64,000 nt of DNA from Sarcocystis neurona. Taxonomy: Eukaryota; Apicomplexa; Conoidasida; Eucoccidiorida; Sarcocystidae. The stretch spans positions 886,642 through 950,641 of the forward strand of contig KL647289.1 in assembly GCA_000727475.1 (NCBI GenBank), read 5' to 3'. The notes beneath the pieces were generated by a model. The model saw nothing but the letters and a program-made list of their open reading frames with translations, was not told the origin of the DNA and made no database searches. A program made the translations under genes and the position numbers. Positions 24,182 to 36,800 of the stretch are shown piece by piece (position 1 is the stretch's first letter; each line of letters starts with the position of its first letter).

Positions 24182-27100
24182 GTTTTGATACACACCGGCG
24201 CTTCACCGAAATGGAACACGCATTCCAATAACACGCTTTTCCGTCCAGGGTGGCCGGCGAGGAACTGGGGTCGATCGGCGGTCTCATCTCTTTCGGTGAA
24301 GCCGCGGAAAAAGCTGTCTTGTTTTTAGGGCGGGCGATACCGCAGTGGCAGTACACCCTCACTGCGCAGGGAAACTGAAATTCCTGCGCTACATGTTGAA
24401 AGTACGTTGGAGCTGAAATTGGCTCCACCCCTGATGACCGACGGGCCACACGGATTCGGTTGTTTATACGAATTAGAGCTTTGAATTCACGATTTGTTCA
24501 CGAAAGCATACAATTTGGTACATGCGGGGAACGACGACTCCGCAGCCTGGAGCGTCAACAATGGCTAGCTGGGCGGCGGGGCAATCAAGGCAATACGTGT
24601 ACGAAGAAACAGAAGACGGAGGCAACTAAACGTTTTAATCGTAGGAGACTAGCATATAACAGTGTGGCTAACACACTTCTCGAGATGGAGATGAGATCGG
24701 GCAGCACATACAACTTCGCGGGGGCGAGACTTATCATGTGAAAGTTGCCCTGTCCTGTGGCACTGGAGGGAAGAGATTCCTACATTACAACAAAGATACC
24801 CAATCACGTAACTGAACTCAATATCGCTCTCCCACATTCCCCTGGTATGCACCTTAGAAGGATAACATGCTCCAATTGATTCGAAACAGGAGCGGCTCCG
24901 GTATTGGTGGGGGATGTGCACAGTAACGTTTTGGTAGTGTTAACGGGCGGAATTCGCACTAGCGTACGGTGAAGTTACGCGCGCCGCGGGTTTCTTAAAG
25001 AAGCACAGGGGAAATTAGACTACGGAAGTCTTTCTTTTGTTCAATCCGGTGTTAAATTGCCATCTTTCCTCCACTGCTACGACGCTAGCTGCCTGCGTCC
25101 CACAAGCTTCAGGTGGACACGTGAGGGAGGTTCACGCAAAGGCCTTCTGCACGTGTAATTCATAATTCTGATGACGTAAGCACACAGTATTTGTGTGTCA
25201 GGGACGTAGGGGTGTGCAAAGAGAGATACTTTACTGTATCGTCTTCGTGTGTAGGAGGCTGTACTGCTGCGTACCCCAACAAGTAATGTGGGTGTCCTGT
25301 CTCGCGGAGAGATTGCACAGTAGACGAACTCGCACTGACTGGAGAAGGGAGGTTCCATTGTTATGTCCAGTGGAAAGGCACACTGATTCTTCGGCCGTCT
25401 AAACGCTTATTAGACCGTACTTAGTGAACCACTGTGTCCCGCGCTCGCCTCCCCTCCTCATGGACCCACCTGACACCGGGTCTCCGCCTGAAGGACCATG
25501 TTCTCCAGCCGGTACCTTCTATCGAACCGCTCAAAAAAACATATGGAGGTCCCCTTAGTGCCACAGTAGGTAATACTCTGTAACCAGGGTCCATACGCTG
25601 GCTATCTACTTCTGAGTGAATTCCATTGCGTATAGTCATTTGCTGTGTAGGTGTCTGAACAGTCAACCGACAGGATGATAGCACGTGAACCAGAGCTTTT
25701 TTGGGGGAATCTCCATCTACGCCACGTTTGAGAAGTCTAGTAGGAGCACCAGGCTAGCGTCTGTAGGCTGCATCGCCTACAAAGGTCAGGAGTGTAAAAA
25801 CGTGTGCACTGTAACCGTTTTCCATTGAAAGCGGTGGGGCGATTCGTGCCTAGAATACGGTATTCAGTGCATCCAGGATTTCACGTCGGTACGACGTATC
25901 CGTTGGTCTACTGGAGTAGCTGACGGTATGCTATACGAAGTGGCCAAAACCGCGTATGCACGAGCGTATGTAGGCGGGCTACAGGCCATCGCGAATGGCA
26001 CATACCGTACAGGTGTCTTACCTGCTCACTAGTAAAAATTGAAGGGTACGAGACAAAATGGGATACACAGAATATATTCAGCCTCTTTACTTGGAGGCTA
26101 TAGAAGGAGGGGGAGGGGCAGAGTCGAGGTGGCCGGGATTTTTACATGCTGCTACCCTGTTCCTCAACAGCTGTCCAAAACTCATATCCACCACAGAACA
26201 CATCACTCACGTCGACCTTGTCAGTTCTGATGTACATGAAGTATCTGCATCAAAAAAGTGGGGTGTGGGCACCGCCTGGCACCATCGGGCACAATCGAAA
26301 GCACTCAAGAAGATTCTATGAATGACTCCGCACCACTCCAACAAGAGCTACAGACGTACGTTTGTCTGATTTGAGTTAATTCTACAGAAACTTTTCTCCA
26401 ATGAGACAAAGAGACGTTATCCTCTACATGTGTTTGGGACGGTGAGCGGCTGCGAAACGAACATCAACAAATTCAGTACAACGTGACCGATGCGTGCTGA
26501 GGCGTCTACCGTTACCATAGAACAAGCACCCAGCCACATATATCTGCCTGCGCCTCACAGTTAGAGACGTTTATCCAACGCGATACGCCGAGCAAACTCT
26601 CGCTGAGGAAAACAGGCGTTACTTCACGGTGCACACTGGGGAAAATTTTGGATTTTTCGAAGTACGATGCGGGTTCATGACATCTTCCTGTTCAACGATC
26701 GCCATGCAAGCCTTTACAGCAATATGTTGTTTGTTCATGCTTACGCAGACCCACACGCTTCATATATTTCAGACAATTAGCAAACGTCAGGGACCGAAGG
26801 CTAGCGACGACTGTCGTTTCAGGCAGAGTAATTAAGAATACGCGTATGTGCCGACTTACGGAAAGCAAGCGTGTGCAACATTCCTAGCTACTTTCCACGT
26901 TTGTTTCTTGAGTTGCAGACATGGTCTGGGGTTGCGGAAGAGGCATATCAGGTAGAGTAGAAAAGAAGCTACACAAGGTCGGTGGTCGCAAGGTACACGC
27001 ATACAGGTGTTCTGCTCGAGGTGCCCAGCAATGAACAATGGACCACCATACACCGACTAGCTGTACATGGATATGCCCACCCACAACAACCACCTAAGAT

Positions 27101-27905
27101 TGTCTCCCTCGAACTTGTCACAGAAGAAAGGGCGAAGCGTCAGGTGACGAATATGAAAGTGTCGGCCAGAGAACGACACTGACAGCACTGCTCCTCTGAT
27201 GGCCACCAGGCGGTAGAACCCCCCTACGCCAGATGCAGGCTGAAAGTGTTCGCGTGCCCCTGACGCCACACAGAATGAGGTTGTGTCGTGCCTCCTTCCC
27301 CAGTAACGTAGACGCACGTAACTGTACAGAATTATGATAATGAGGGTGTGTGCGTGGCAGGTGTGCTGCTCTGGCTTACCGTCGCCTTGGAAGTTCTTAT
27401 GACAAACCCTTTTTCTCCACCGTGTCCCTCCTCCAGATGCGAAGCGGCATATCGAAACACCCCTATTCTTTTGTAGAGTTTTATTCAGACAAGTGACACT
27501 GGCGCTTCTTATCTGCGCATCAGGGTGTGAACCCTAGATCAGAGGAAGCTCCTCTCTGCTGGTATGGGTGGTGCAAAGCCCCAGTGAAACTGACTTTAGA
27601 AGCGCTGTGGTTCAGTGGTCCCACGGCCCCTCACCTGTCAGCCCTTAGTCCCCTCTGCGGGCCAGAGGAGCATCGAAGCTCCACGGAATCCTAAACACAT
27701 GAAAAAAAGTGCAATGAAGTAGGTGCACGGGCAAAACCTTCGCTTCTGCGTAACGTGGTTACTCGCTTTTGTACTTTCAAGCACGCATGTAAGCGTTACG
27801 TAACAAATATACCATCTACTCTGTGGTTTCAACTAACTCTTAGTTGAAGGCCGCCAGTGGATATCCTAGGCTAGTCAAAAAATACTTTTCGGTACCCTGG
27901 TCAAA
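24182..27905. promoter_or_regulatory. Divergent intergenic region, AP-5 beta and TPPP
   Basis: These 3.7 kb separate the minus-strand AP-5 beta start (24,181) from the plus-strand TPPP start (27,906), so both promoters should lie here. I see no exon with convincing splice signals. Open frames are short and compositionally random. There is no large repeat array, in contrast to the introns on either side. The sequence just before the TPPP start is GGTCAAAATG, a typical apicomplexan start context. Confidence 0.5.
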
Positions 27906-28340
27906 ATGTCGGGTCTAGAAGGGGTGTTCTACGCATTCACTCATGACGCCCCTAACATGGACGGGCGGACATTTGTGAAGCTCTGCAAAGACTGCAAAAT
28001 GCTGGATAAATCCTATACACCTACAGATGCAGATTTGGTGTTCACAAAAGTGAAGGCAAAAGGCGCGAAAACCATCACGTTTGCAGAATTCGAAGGCGCC
28101 ATTGCGCTTATTGCAGAGAAGAAGAAACTTTCCGTGCAGGAACTTTCTACTCAAATTTCATCAGCCAGCGGACCCGTCTACAGTGGAACAAAGGCGCTTC
28201 CTAACAAGTTTCATGATGACAAGAGTCTATACACTGGTGTCCACGCCAACGGGGGTCCCAGCACTGTTGATGGGAATATCAGCGACATCTCCCAAGTCCT
28301 TGATCGATCAGCAGCAAACGTGCGCGGAGTTAAACTGTAA
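27906..28340 (+). CDS. TPPP: p25-alpha/TPPP-family microtubule protein
   Basis: This complete single-exon gene encodes 144 aa, the usual length for the long p25-alpha form without an N-terminal tail. The ATG at 27,906 lies in GGTCAAAATG. Residues about 5-75 give the EF-hand-like helical p25 core (FAFTHD, MDGRTFVKLCKDCK, DADLVFTKVKAKGAKTITF, EFEGAIALIAEKK). Residues about 95-118 carry the family's conserved C-terminal signature GPVYSGTKALPNKFHDDKSL, then YTGVHANGGP. It ends with the DRSAANVRGV tail. Family members bind and bundle tubulin, and their distribution follows flagella/cilia. In a coccidian the microgamete axoneme or the cortical/conoid tubulin are the likely sites (inference). There is no doublecortin domain, so this is not apicortin. 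Confidence 0.95.
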   Translation: MSGLEGVFYAFTHDAPNMDGRTFVKLCKDCKMLDKSYTPTDADLVFTKVKAKGAKTITFAEFEGAIALIAEKKKLSVQELSTQISSASGPVYSGTKALPNKFHDDKSLYTGVHANGGPSTVDGNISDISQVLDRSAANVRGVKL

Positions 28341-30807
28341 AGGATTGAGGAGTAAGCAGGGAAACACCTCATCGCCGGAGCGCACTGTGGGGTTTCCTTC
28401 CGCGCATCATTGAGACCGCCGCAGCAAACAAAGATGAGCAAGCCTCATTTTCAAAAACTGCTGCGGTTAAACTGCTCACTGCTGAGACAGAAGATAAAAT
28501 ATTTTGTGTGCTTGCACAGAGGCCTAGCCAGGCTCCAACCACCGACCTGTACCTCTACTTGCAGGCACGTACTCATACAACGAAGAGTGAACTAACGGAT
28601 ACTTTTACAGCCGTTAACATATGTAAACATATCCCTATATATTTGAAGAGGCAGAAAGCACTTTCTCAATGACGACCGCAGTAGTTCCGTCTCAAGAACA
28701 TCCTTGTCGCAAAATCGGTGGGGCCGCGAGTACAGTAGCTACTTTATTTAACTCCGTAACTTACCACAGTTTGGTGGCAGGACAAGACGTTAGTTTACAG
28801 TATGAAAAAGAGAGCTGCGAGTACACCGGCTACTTTATTTAACTCCGCCACTCACCCGAGTTTAGCGGCAGGTCAAGACGTTAGTTTACCGTATGAAGAA
28901 GAGAGCTGAAGTCCTCTCACAGAGGTATTGCCCGAAACTCAGTATGTTGTGCGTATATATGTGTATATATATATGTACGTATATGTATGTGCTCACGGGC
29001 AGAATGACTGTGAAAACCGGGAATCTTGTGAGCATGACTTAGTGGCGACAATAGAAGAGTTGGCCGGCATCAAAGACGTCTAATTCTGTCTTCTTGTACT
29101 CCAGTACAGGATTAGCAGCGGCGATGTGTACTTCTTTATGATGTCGTAGACTGTTTTGCATAGTTCGTCTTCCGTATTCTAGAACTGCGGTGAATTCACT
29201 TTTTACTTCTCTGTACTCTTTTGAAGCTATTCGCTCTCACGTTTATTCAAGTGTCCTCTCCGCTTGGTCGAAACCCTCATCAAAGCATAACGATTTGTAG
29301 CCACGCCTACCGAACACCCCCGTGCAGAGCTGCGTAAGCATTCATACGCACCTGAGGCCATTTGACCTGTGTTAATCGTCTCTTGGTTTCATATTCCATT
29401 GTGTGCCCACCTGCTATCACACTCAGCTCCACTGGGAACCAAATTAACCTCTTAACGTTTCTGATTAGAAATGCACCCCTCCAAGTTGTCTTCCGTCCCA
29501 TTTTCTCTATCGCAAAAAGAAGACACACAGGTGTGCACACGGTCTCACGTGTGAAGGGACGGATTCGCATCTGTCTAATCAATTTTTATTCCAGCGTATC
29601 CGCCCCTGTAGACGTCCACATGCGTCTTAATATTTTTAACGGGTGAATGAAGATATGAGGAGGTTTTACACTCTAGAGCTGCACGCGTCTACATACGTAA
29701 GTTACTTTGAACCGTGTTTCCACCCGAATTCTGCACATTTTTTGCTTGTTGCAGTTCTTCTTTATGACGCATAACGACGTTGTAATGGATGCAGACTTCC
29801 GTCGTCCCCTGCCCGTTTCCTTGCGGACGTGTAGCCCAGCGTACCGTTGACAGTCTCGGTCCTTTGAAGGTGTTTCCGTACCATTCACTGGAGCCCTCAT
29901 ATCTACTCAGAACGACTTACACATATATACGTATGTACACGGCTTGACCTCACAGCAGCTGAAGCTGTCTGCCGTCGTACTACCGTGTGGCACAAAGAAG
30001 TCCTCCACGGCATTATTCGAACGCTCACCTTATCGCACACTAGCGACCCAGCGTGTATATCCGTATAGCCGTAAACGATAGATACTCTGAACGCTGCCCT
30101 TAGAAAGTGTTCCGCTGCTAAAGTAGCGCGACGCCAGATCCGGTTTTCGATCGTACCTACCTAACTATGTACCTACGTGTATCTATCAGTGTTAAGGCAG
30201 CTGTGCACCAGCAGCCGTACACGGAAAAAGCCTATCCTGCGTGACTCATCCGATTGATGCAGTCCACCGTGGTGCGTAAAAATAAACTTGGTCTTCCTCA
30301 ATTCCGCAATTGTCACCTGCTACGTGTCGGTCAAATTGTCACGGTCGGTACGCAGCGTACTTAAATACAACGTAACGTTCCAGACACGCGCATTTGTGTA
30401 ACGGTACACCCATCTTTTACATTCCACTTCGTCGATCACGACATGACTGCCGTATGTCTGCCAGAATGGATTGCCCGCGCAACTCACGTAACAGGGCAGC
30501 GCACGGGGGATGCTGTTAAGAAACTGGTGTTTCGTCGCCGTCGCCAAATCCCAAGCAACAGCGTGATCAGCCCATTCTACTTAACGCCAGACGGAGTACA
30601 CAGCTACACATGTACACGCATATTTGTTCAACTTCCAAAAAATTATCCCCTCCTGCCTATTACCCGGAATCAATCCGCTGTGAGAGGCGCCGGCTCGCAG
30701 TTCGCCACGAAGGCGGAAAAGGCGCAAGAAATAAGGGTAAAATCCAGGAAATCGAGCGCGCAGCATCATACGGTGGACCGCCGGAAAAAGACGTCCACTT
30801 CGTCAAA
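28341..30807. other. Convergent intergenic region, TPPP and eRF3
   Basis: This gap separates the 3' end of TPPP (+) from the 3' end of eRF3 (-) and should contain both polyadenylation sites. I see no exon. It includes a 91-bp tandem duplication (annotated separately) and a short TA/GTAC-rich run at about 28,950-28,990. Confidence 0.5.
28726..28907. repeat. Two-copy 91-bp tandem duplication
   Basis: GCGAGTACA starts at 28,726 and 28,817. Each copy continues with GCTACTTTATTTAACTCCG, then AAGACGTTAGTTTAC and GTATGAA(A/G)AAGAGAGCTG. About 85-90 percent of positions match by eye. It lies between the convergent TPPP and eRF3 genes, so it may be part of a 3' untranslated region. Confidence 0.9.
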
Positions 30808-33800
30808 CTACGCAGTTTTGAGAATCTGCAACACTCTGCCAATACCTATTGTCTTCCCTGAACCGAAGAGAAACAGACACATCAGCAAAGCCACCCTTTT
30901 CAAGAAAAGCTGAGGCGAACCTCCACCCTTGTTTACGCGTAAGAGGGGAGCATAAATGTTCGAAAAAGCCCAATCCTTGACACGTACTCAGTGTACTACA
31001 GACAGTGTGAACTGTTGTGAACAAATGTAGCGCAAACTTCACAAACCAGTAACATTCTATGAGTGCAGTAACTTTTCGAGAGTAAAAAAAAAGAGTCCGC
31101 AGTTTCCACCATGATGGTAACGAATGAGACAAAAAAGCAGCACCTACACAGCATACTGCAGATGCACATCTACACGTCAGCAAATATTCCTAACCACGCG
31201 TAAACATTAACCCTGAAGGTGCAAGCAAATCTGAAACTTTTAGAAAAATCCACGTGTCAACGGCGGCGGAACGCTGCTGGACGCTGCGACCGTATTCAAA
31301 ATTGCGTTGGACCCACTACGAAGCAGGTGGTGCAAGTCGCCTGCCGTAATCGCACATCAGGGAGAAACGACTGGTTGGTGCAGTCTTCACGTAGTACCTA
31401 CACGCGATATCTGCCAACCGAGTCAGCCGAAATGTGGTGTATTGATATACACCACATGTATGAATATGCATCACGCAACACGTAGTGTGAAACGGTTCTT
31501 TCGCATATACACCAAACACGCACGATACGAATAATCACCTTTAACCGCAAGAAGGCCTGACGACGGCCGCGCCGCTCCTATAGCGCTCGACATCCGTATC
31601 AGATTTACTGGGCTTTTTTTTGTGCACTCAAAAAGACAAACTGCATCTAAGAAGAAATTACCTTCGTCTCGAATGGTGAAGCGGCCTAACTGCGGGACGG
31701 TGTCGAATTCCTCCAAGCACACGGGGTTCTGGAACTGCAAAAAAAAAGCATCACCCGAGATGCTAGATTCTCTCTCCTATGCAACCGCCTGGAAAAATGT
31801 CTTAATACCTGGAGCCCAGTAGACCAACAAAGTATCAACATTGGAGTGCATCTGCCTACACGCTCATGCGAACACACAGAATCGAATCCTCACACCTTTG
31901 CAGAGACGCGCAAGCACGTGCAACCCTAAGAGTCCCTTCTCCTCTCCTGCGTATACGTACGCGTGGGAATGTTACACACATATACAAACACACGTATACA
32001 TACACACACATTTATACAACGAAAGGGTGACTTGGTTATACGTCTTCGTACGTATCACATTTGTGGCTGCAGAGGCAAGTTGTTGCACATAAACACGTAT
32101 AAACGTACACGCACCTTTTCGTAGACGCAGTTCATCCACGCATGTGTGGACGCGTGAGTGTGCACGCGTGTTACCCCAACATGTATACATACGTGCATAT
32201 ATATATATATATATATATATATGCTGGTCGAGGCAAACCCTACGTACACACCGTGTGCGTTAAGTGAGAAAGATATTATTGTGGAGGCGCGTTCCCTGAA
32301 GATATACGTACATGAGTACATACACCTACGAGTGGACACGCAAGCTACACACATATACACATATATGCAGAGTTTACCGTCATTGTGTGCAGATTACGGG
32401 AGTTTTTCTGGGTGTAGAGGGGAAGCAGCTGGCGCACCTTAACAAGTGCACATACCTGAATTTCTACGGTGACCATGCAGTCACTTTTGATGAACTGAGG
32501 GTTCTTCTTCTTCTTTTTCGTTTTCTTGTCCACGACCTCTGCACGCAAAAATGAGTCATGAGATCCTCAGGCTTGACAAGTAGATGGCACAGACACAATA
32601 GTACTACTTACTTATGTACAAACGCACATGTAGAATTACCTACTGGCACACCTACGCATATATATATATATGTATGTATATTGACTCTACGCAGGAAAAG
32701 CATTTCCAACCTCCCGACTGTAGCTCTAAAAAATGAGACGTACATCCAGGCTTCCACCTGCAGACGGAAGTGAAATCGATATTGGCAATCAACGAAGAAC
32801 TGTGGCAGGCAATCACACAATTTTTACGTTTCTACGCTCGCACGGACGTATATCCGCACGCGTGCACACCCCCTGTATGCACAAGCGTGTACATGTATCT
32901 ACGCGAACGGGCAGACACGTGTGTTTCCACATTCCTCCGACGCACATGCAAGTACACAGACAAACAAACGCATGCACGTACATATATACACATGTACCTG
33001 GGCATCAACTGCACATGTACACTCACACCTGCACACCTATACGAAGGCGGACACAGGTGCACATATACACGAACAAAGGATTTATACGCACACATGTATA
33101 TTCGCATACATGAACAGACACATTCAAAGGATGCACATATATATGTATATGTATACGTTCATGCGTCCACGTGCTTAATCTTGCATGGCGTTGCCTTGTG
33201 GTAGCCACCTGGGTGGCGTGCTGCCTGCGACCCTACTAATCTCCCTGTGTCTCTTTTTTCATTTCTGATACGCCTGTGTCTACCTTTCGCTCTATTTACA
33301 CACGTCGGTGCAGGCGGGATTCACGGAGGAAAAGCGGTAGCCCCATTCTCTCAGATGTGCGAGCGTGGGCTGGCAAGGTGCAGAAGCCTTCGCTGGGAGG
33401 GCGCCAGGAAGTCCACACAACTTATACACACACCCACACACTTATATGTATATATATTCGTACATATGCGCACACGTATGTATTCAGAGAGAGTACTTTT
33501 CTTTTACCGAGAAGCGCATTAAACATGATTTCCTCGCGTGCGGTGTGGGCGTGCAGCACGCAGGAATATCCCACAGTGATAAGCGGCCGGTGTTCGAGGA
33601 GCTCCACAATGCCAAGGCGGCCGACAAATGAGGTGACCACCGGGCAAGGGTTGTCGGCAGCGCACAGCATGCACCCGTTGACCAGCTGATCATCTTCAAC
33701 TCCCAGGAGCTTAATCCGCACGTTTTCTCCGGGTTTCGCATACGCCACTTCGTCGTCTTCAAAATATACCCCGAGGACCTTCACTTTCGCTTTATTTGGC

Positions 33801-36800
33801 ATTAACAGGCACTGCAGCACGCGCAGCAGCAGCAGCGATAGACCGCAACAGCAAAAACGCAGCAGCTTCGCTGGTGCACAACGACAGCGGAGTAGCACAT
33901 AAAGCGGCAGCAGCGCCGACAGAGGGGTCCCTACGGCCGCATCAAAAGCAGTGCGACCGCAGCGGATGTAGCAGCGGCGAGAACAAGAGCGCTGCTGCAG
34001 TTGAGGCAGCAGCAGCAGCCGCAAAAGCAGCGCCGCAGGAACTAAGGCATAAAAAGCAGCGGCAGCAGCGCCGGAGCAGCTAATGCCGCACGGGATGCGG
34101 CAACAGCAGCAGCAACGTGTACCACAGCAGCGACAGCAGCCACGTGGCAGTGACAGCAGCCAATCCGACAACAGCACACGCAGCCCCACAGCAGCGAGAG
34201 CTGCGCCGCGCGGTGTCAGCAACCCCCCACCAGCGGCGTGCAGAAGATCTTCCATTCGCTTACATTCATGCCAGGCACAAGAGTGCCCGCCTCCACTTTT
34301 CCTAATGCGATAATGCCGTTGTCTCTGTACCTGCACACACGCGCATAACGAACGTACGGCAAACATCCAAGTAACAAGTACCCAAATCCGTGACGACACA
34401 AGCATATTTAGGCAGCATGTGTCTACAGATGTTGAGCCCGTGCGAATGGTTCTGTCGCAGCTGCTTCACACGGATGACGCACTGCTCTAACCCGCCAGTT
34501 CTACACGTGGCCGAATACCCGTGACGCGAAACATACGCAGAGCTGCAAGGGACATGTAAATACGCAACGTGAACAACGACGTGCTCGCAGCAGAGTTGGT
34601 GCTTACCCGTCAAGAATAGGCACGCGCAGCGCGTCATCTTCCTTGCGATCAGGAGGTGTTAACCGATCGAACAATTCAAAAAGCGTCGGTTTATCAGGAG
34701 TGTACCATGCAGCTCTCGGATCATACGCTTTCGTGCCCGGCCTGGATACGTGATCCTGCAGCCAAAAAACAACCAGCGAGACACACGCAGCAGCATGCTC
34801 ACATCTGCGGCCGCTCTGCACTTGTATGTGTCCCACAGAATTCGGTCTTCTGCAGGCAGCTGGAGACGTGCTTTATATGAGCATAGAAAACAACCGACGA
34901 ATGCTGGAAACGCGCAGCGTGGAGGAGACAGGGAAAACAAGCTCGCGTGCACAGCCGCAAGGAGACAGACGTAGCGAGGCGTGGCCGCCCACAGAAAGAA
35001 AGATCGAGACCGAAGAGGAGAGAACTGGCCACATTTGACACACAAGCGTGTCTTCTCGGAATACGCCCTGGGTGAGTGACGCAAATACACAGCATCTGCC
35101 TGCGGCGCGGAGACGCCCGATATTCGGCACCGGAGACGGGGAGACCCGAGCAGACGAGAAACGGTGAAGACCGGACCAGAAACCGTTCTGCTACCACCGA
35201 ATGCGCATTGGCTGCTGCACGCAGAGGCCCACACAGAAGTTCACGAGGCAACGAAATGTTTCTCTTCTCCAGGTTATCCTTTTTCTTCTCCAGCTTTTCT
35301 TCACTGCGTAGCCGTACCTGCGCGTGATTACCGTCTGTTTTCCTCATGCTCATCTGCTCACTAAAATCCTTTCCTTTTCAAGACCGTCCTTCTGACCTCT
35401 CTTTCGCCCCCTTAACTTCTCTCGCGTTTCCACTCTCCCTCTTCTTTTTCTATTACCTTCTCCGTTGCGCACGCGTCATCGCCGGCTTCCTTTGCTAAGC
35501 GTCTTCTTACCTTGTTCGCTCTCTGCGTCCTCTTCGATACTCTGCTTCTCACGTTCCTCCGGCTTCATTTCTAATTCTCGCTTTCCACTACCTTTTCATT
35601 TCCCGTATCCTCCTCCCGATCTCCTCCTTCTTCTTCGTCTTGTTTTATTCCCATTTTGCATCTCTTCCCCCAACCCCCCCCTTCGTCCTACCTTTTTTTT
35701 TGCCTCCCTTTTCCTTTTTTTACACTCCACAAATACTTTCTCTCCCTTGCATCTCTTTAGTCCCGTCCCCTCTCCCCCCTTGGTAATCGTCGCACGGTTC
35801 TCGTTCTCCATTTTGACCGCCGCTTACCTTCCTTCTCTTTTTCTTTCCCTTCCCCCCTTCTCTCTATTTCCGTCCTCTCAGTTCCTTCCCTTTTTTCTCT
35901 CCCCCTTGCTTTCTTTTCTTCCGCTCCTGCAGTCCTTCTTTTCCTTGTGCTGCTCCGTCTGTATTCTTCTCCCCGTGCTTTCTTTTCCCGGCTGTCACCT
36001 CTTTCCCTCCTGCTCCTTATTTTCCCTTCTCTGTCTCTCTGCTTTCTCCCTCCTTTCTCACCTTCAAATTTTGTCCGAACAAACCCGATATGGGAATGAA
36101 CATGATATCTTTCGCCGGGTTGAAGCCGCAGGACTTTAGGAAGGGTGTCAGCTTCCGCTCGATATCGTCGAAACGCGTCTGACTCCACTCGCACGTGGGC
36201 TCGTCCATTTTGTTCACCGCTACCACCAGCTGGTTGACACCTGGTCAAAACACGCCGACGAACAGAAGAAAAGGAAAACCAAAGTAACACGTCTACTACT
36301 ATTGCTACTACTACTACAACGGAATGACGCGAGAAGGGACCACCAGGAGATGAAGCGACGAGCCACGGGATGTGGAGAGACAGGAAAAGGCAGGAAAGAA
36401 CGGCACGCACCGGCAACGGCAGGCGACGTCAGCGAGCACTTCAGGAAAAGACGCGTATGCAAGGCGCTAAGAGAAATAAATATCCGCTGAAGACGCGGCC
36501 GCTCCCCAGCTGCACCACTCCCCACAAAAACTAAACGCGGGCGCGACAGACAAACACACTGCAAAGAAAGGTTTCAGCATAGTAAAGTACACGCAGACGT
36601 AAATGAGCGGCAGGTGCGTCCACATGCAAAGACTAGCGCACGAGTGAACAGTCGCGAAAAGTGAGTGCCTGCGCTGCTCGGCTCCGCGTACGTGCACTCA
36701 CCCGTAGAGATATACGTGTGTACCTGCGGACACATACTGACGTCCACACATAGCATATTTGTCGACACGTATGCATAGCCACAAACATGCGCACTTGACG

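Noticed and set aside
27588..27660. tRNA-like A box (GTGGTTCAGTGGT)
   Set aside because: No B-box (GGTTCRANNCC) follows at the right distance, and no acceptor stem can be drawn.
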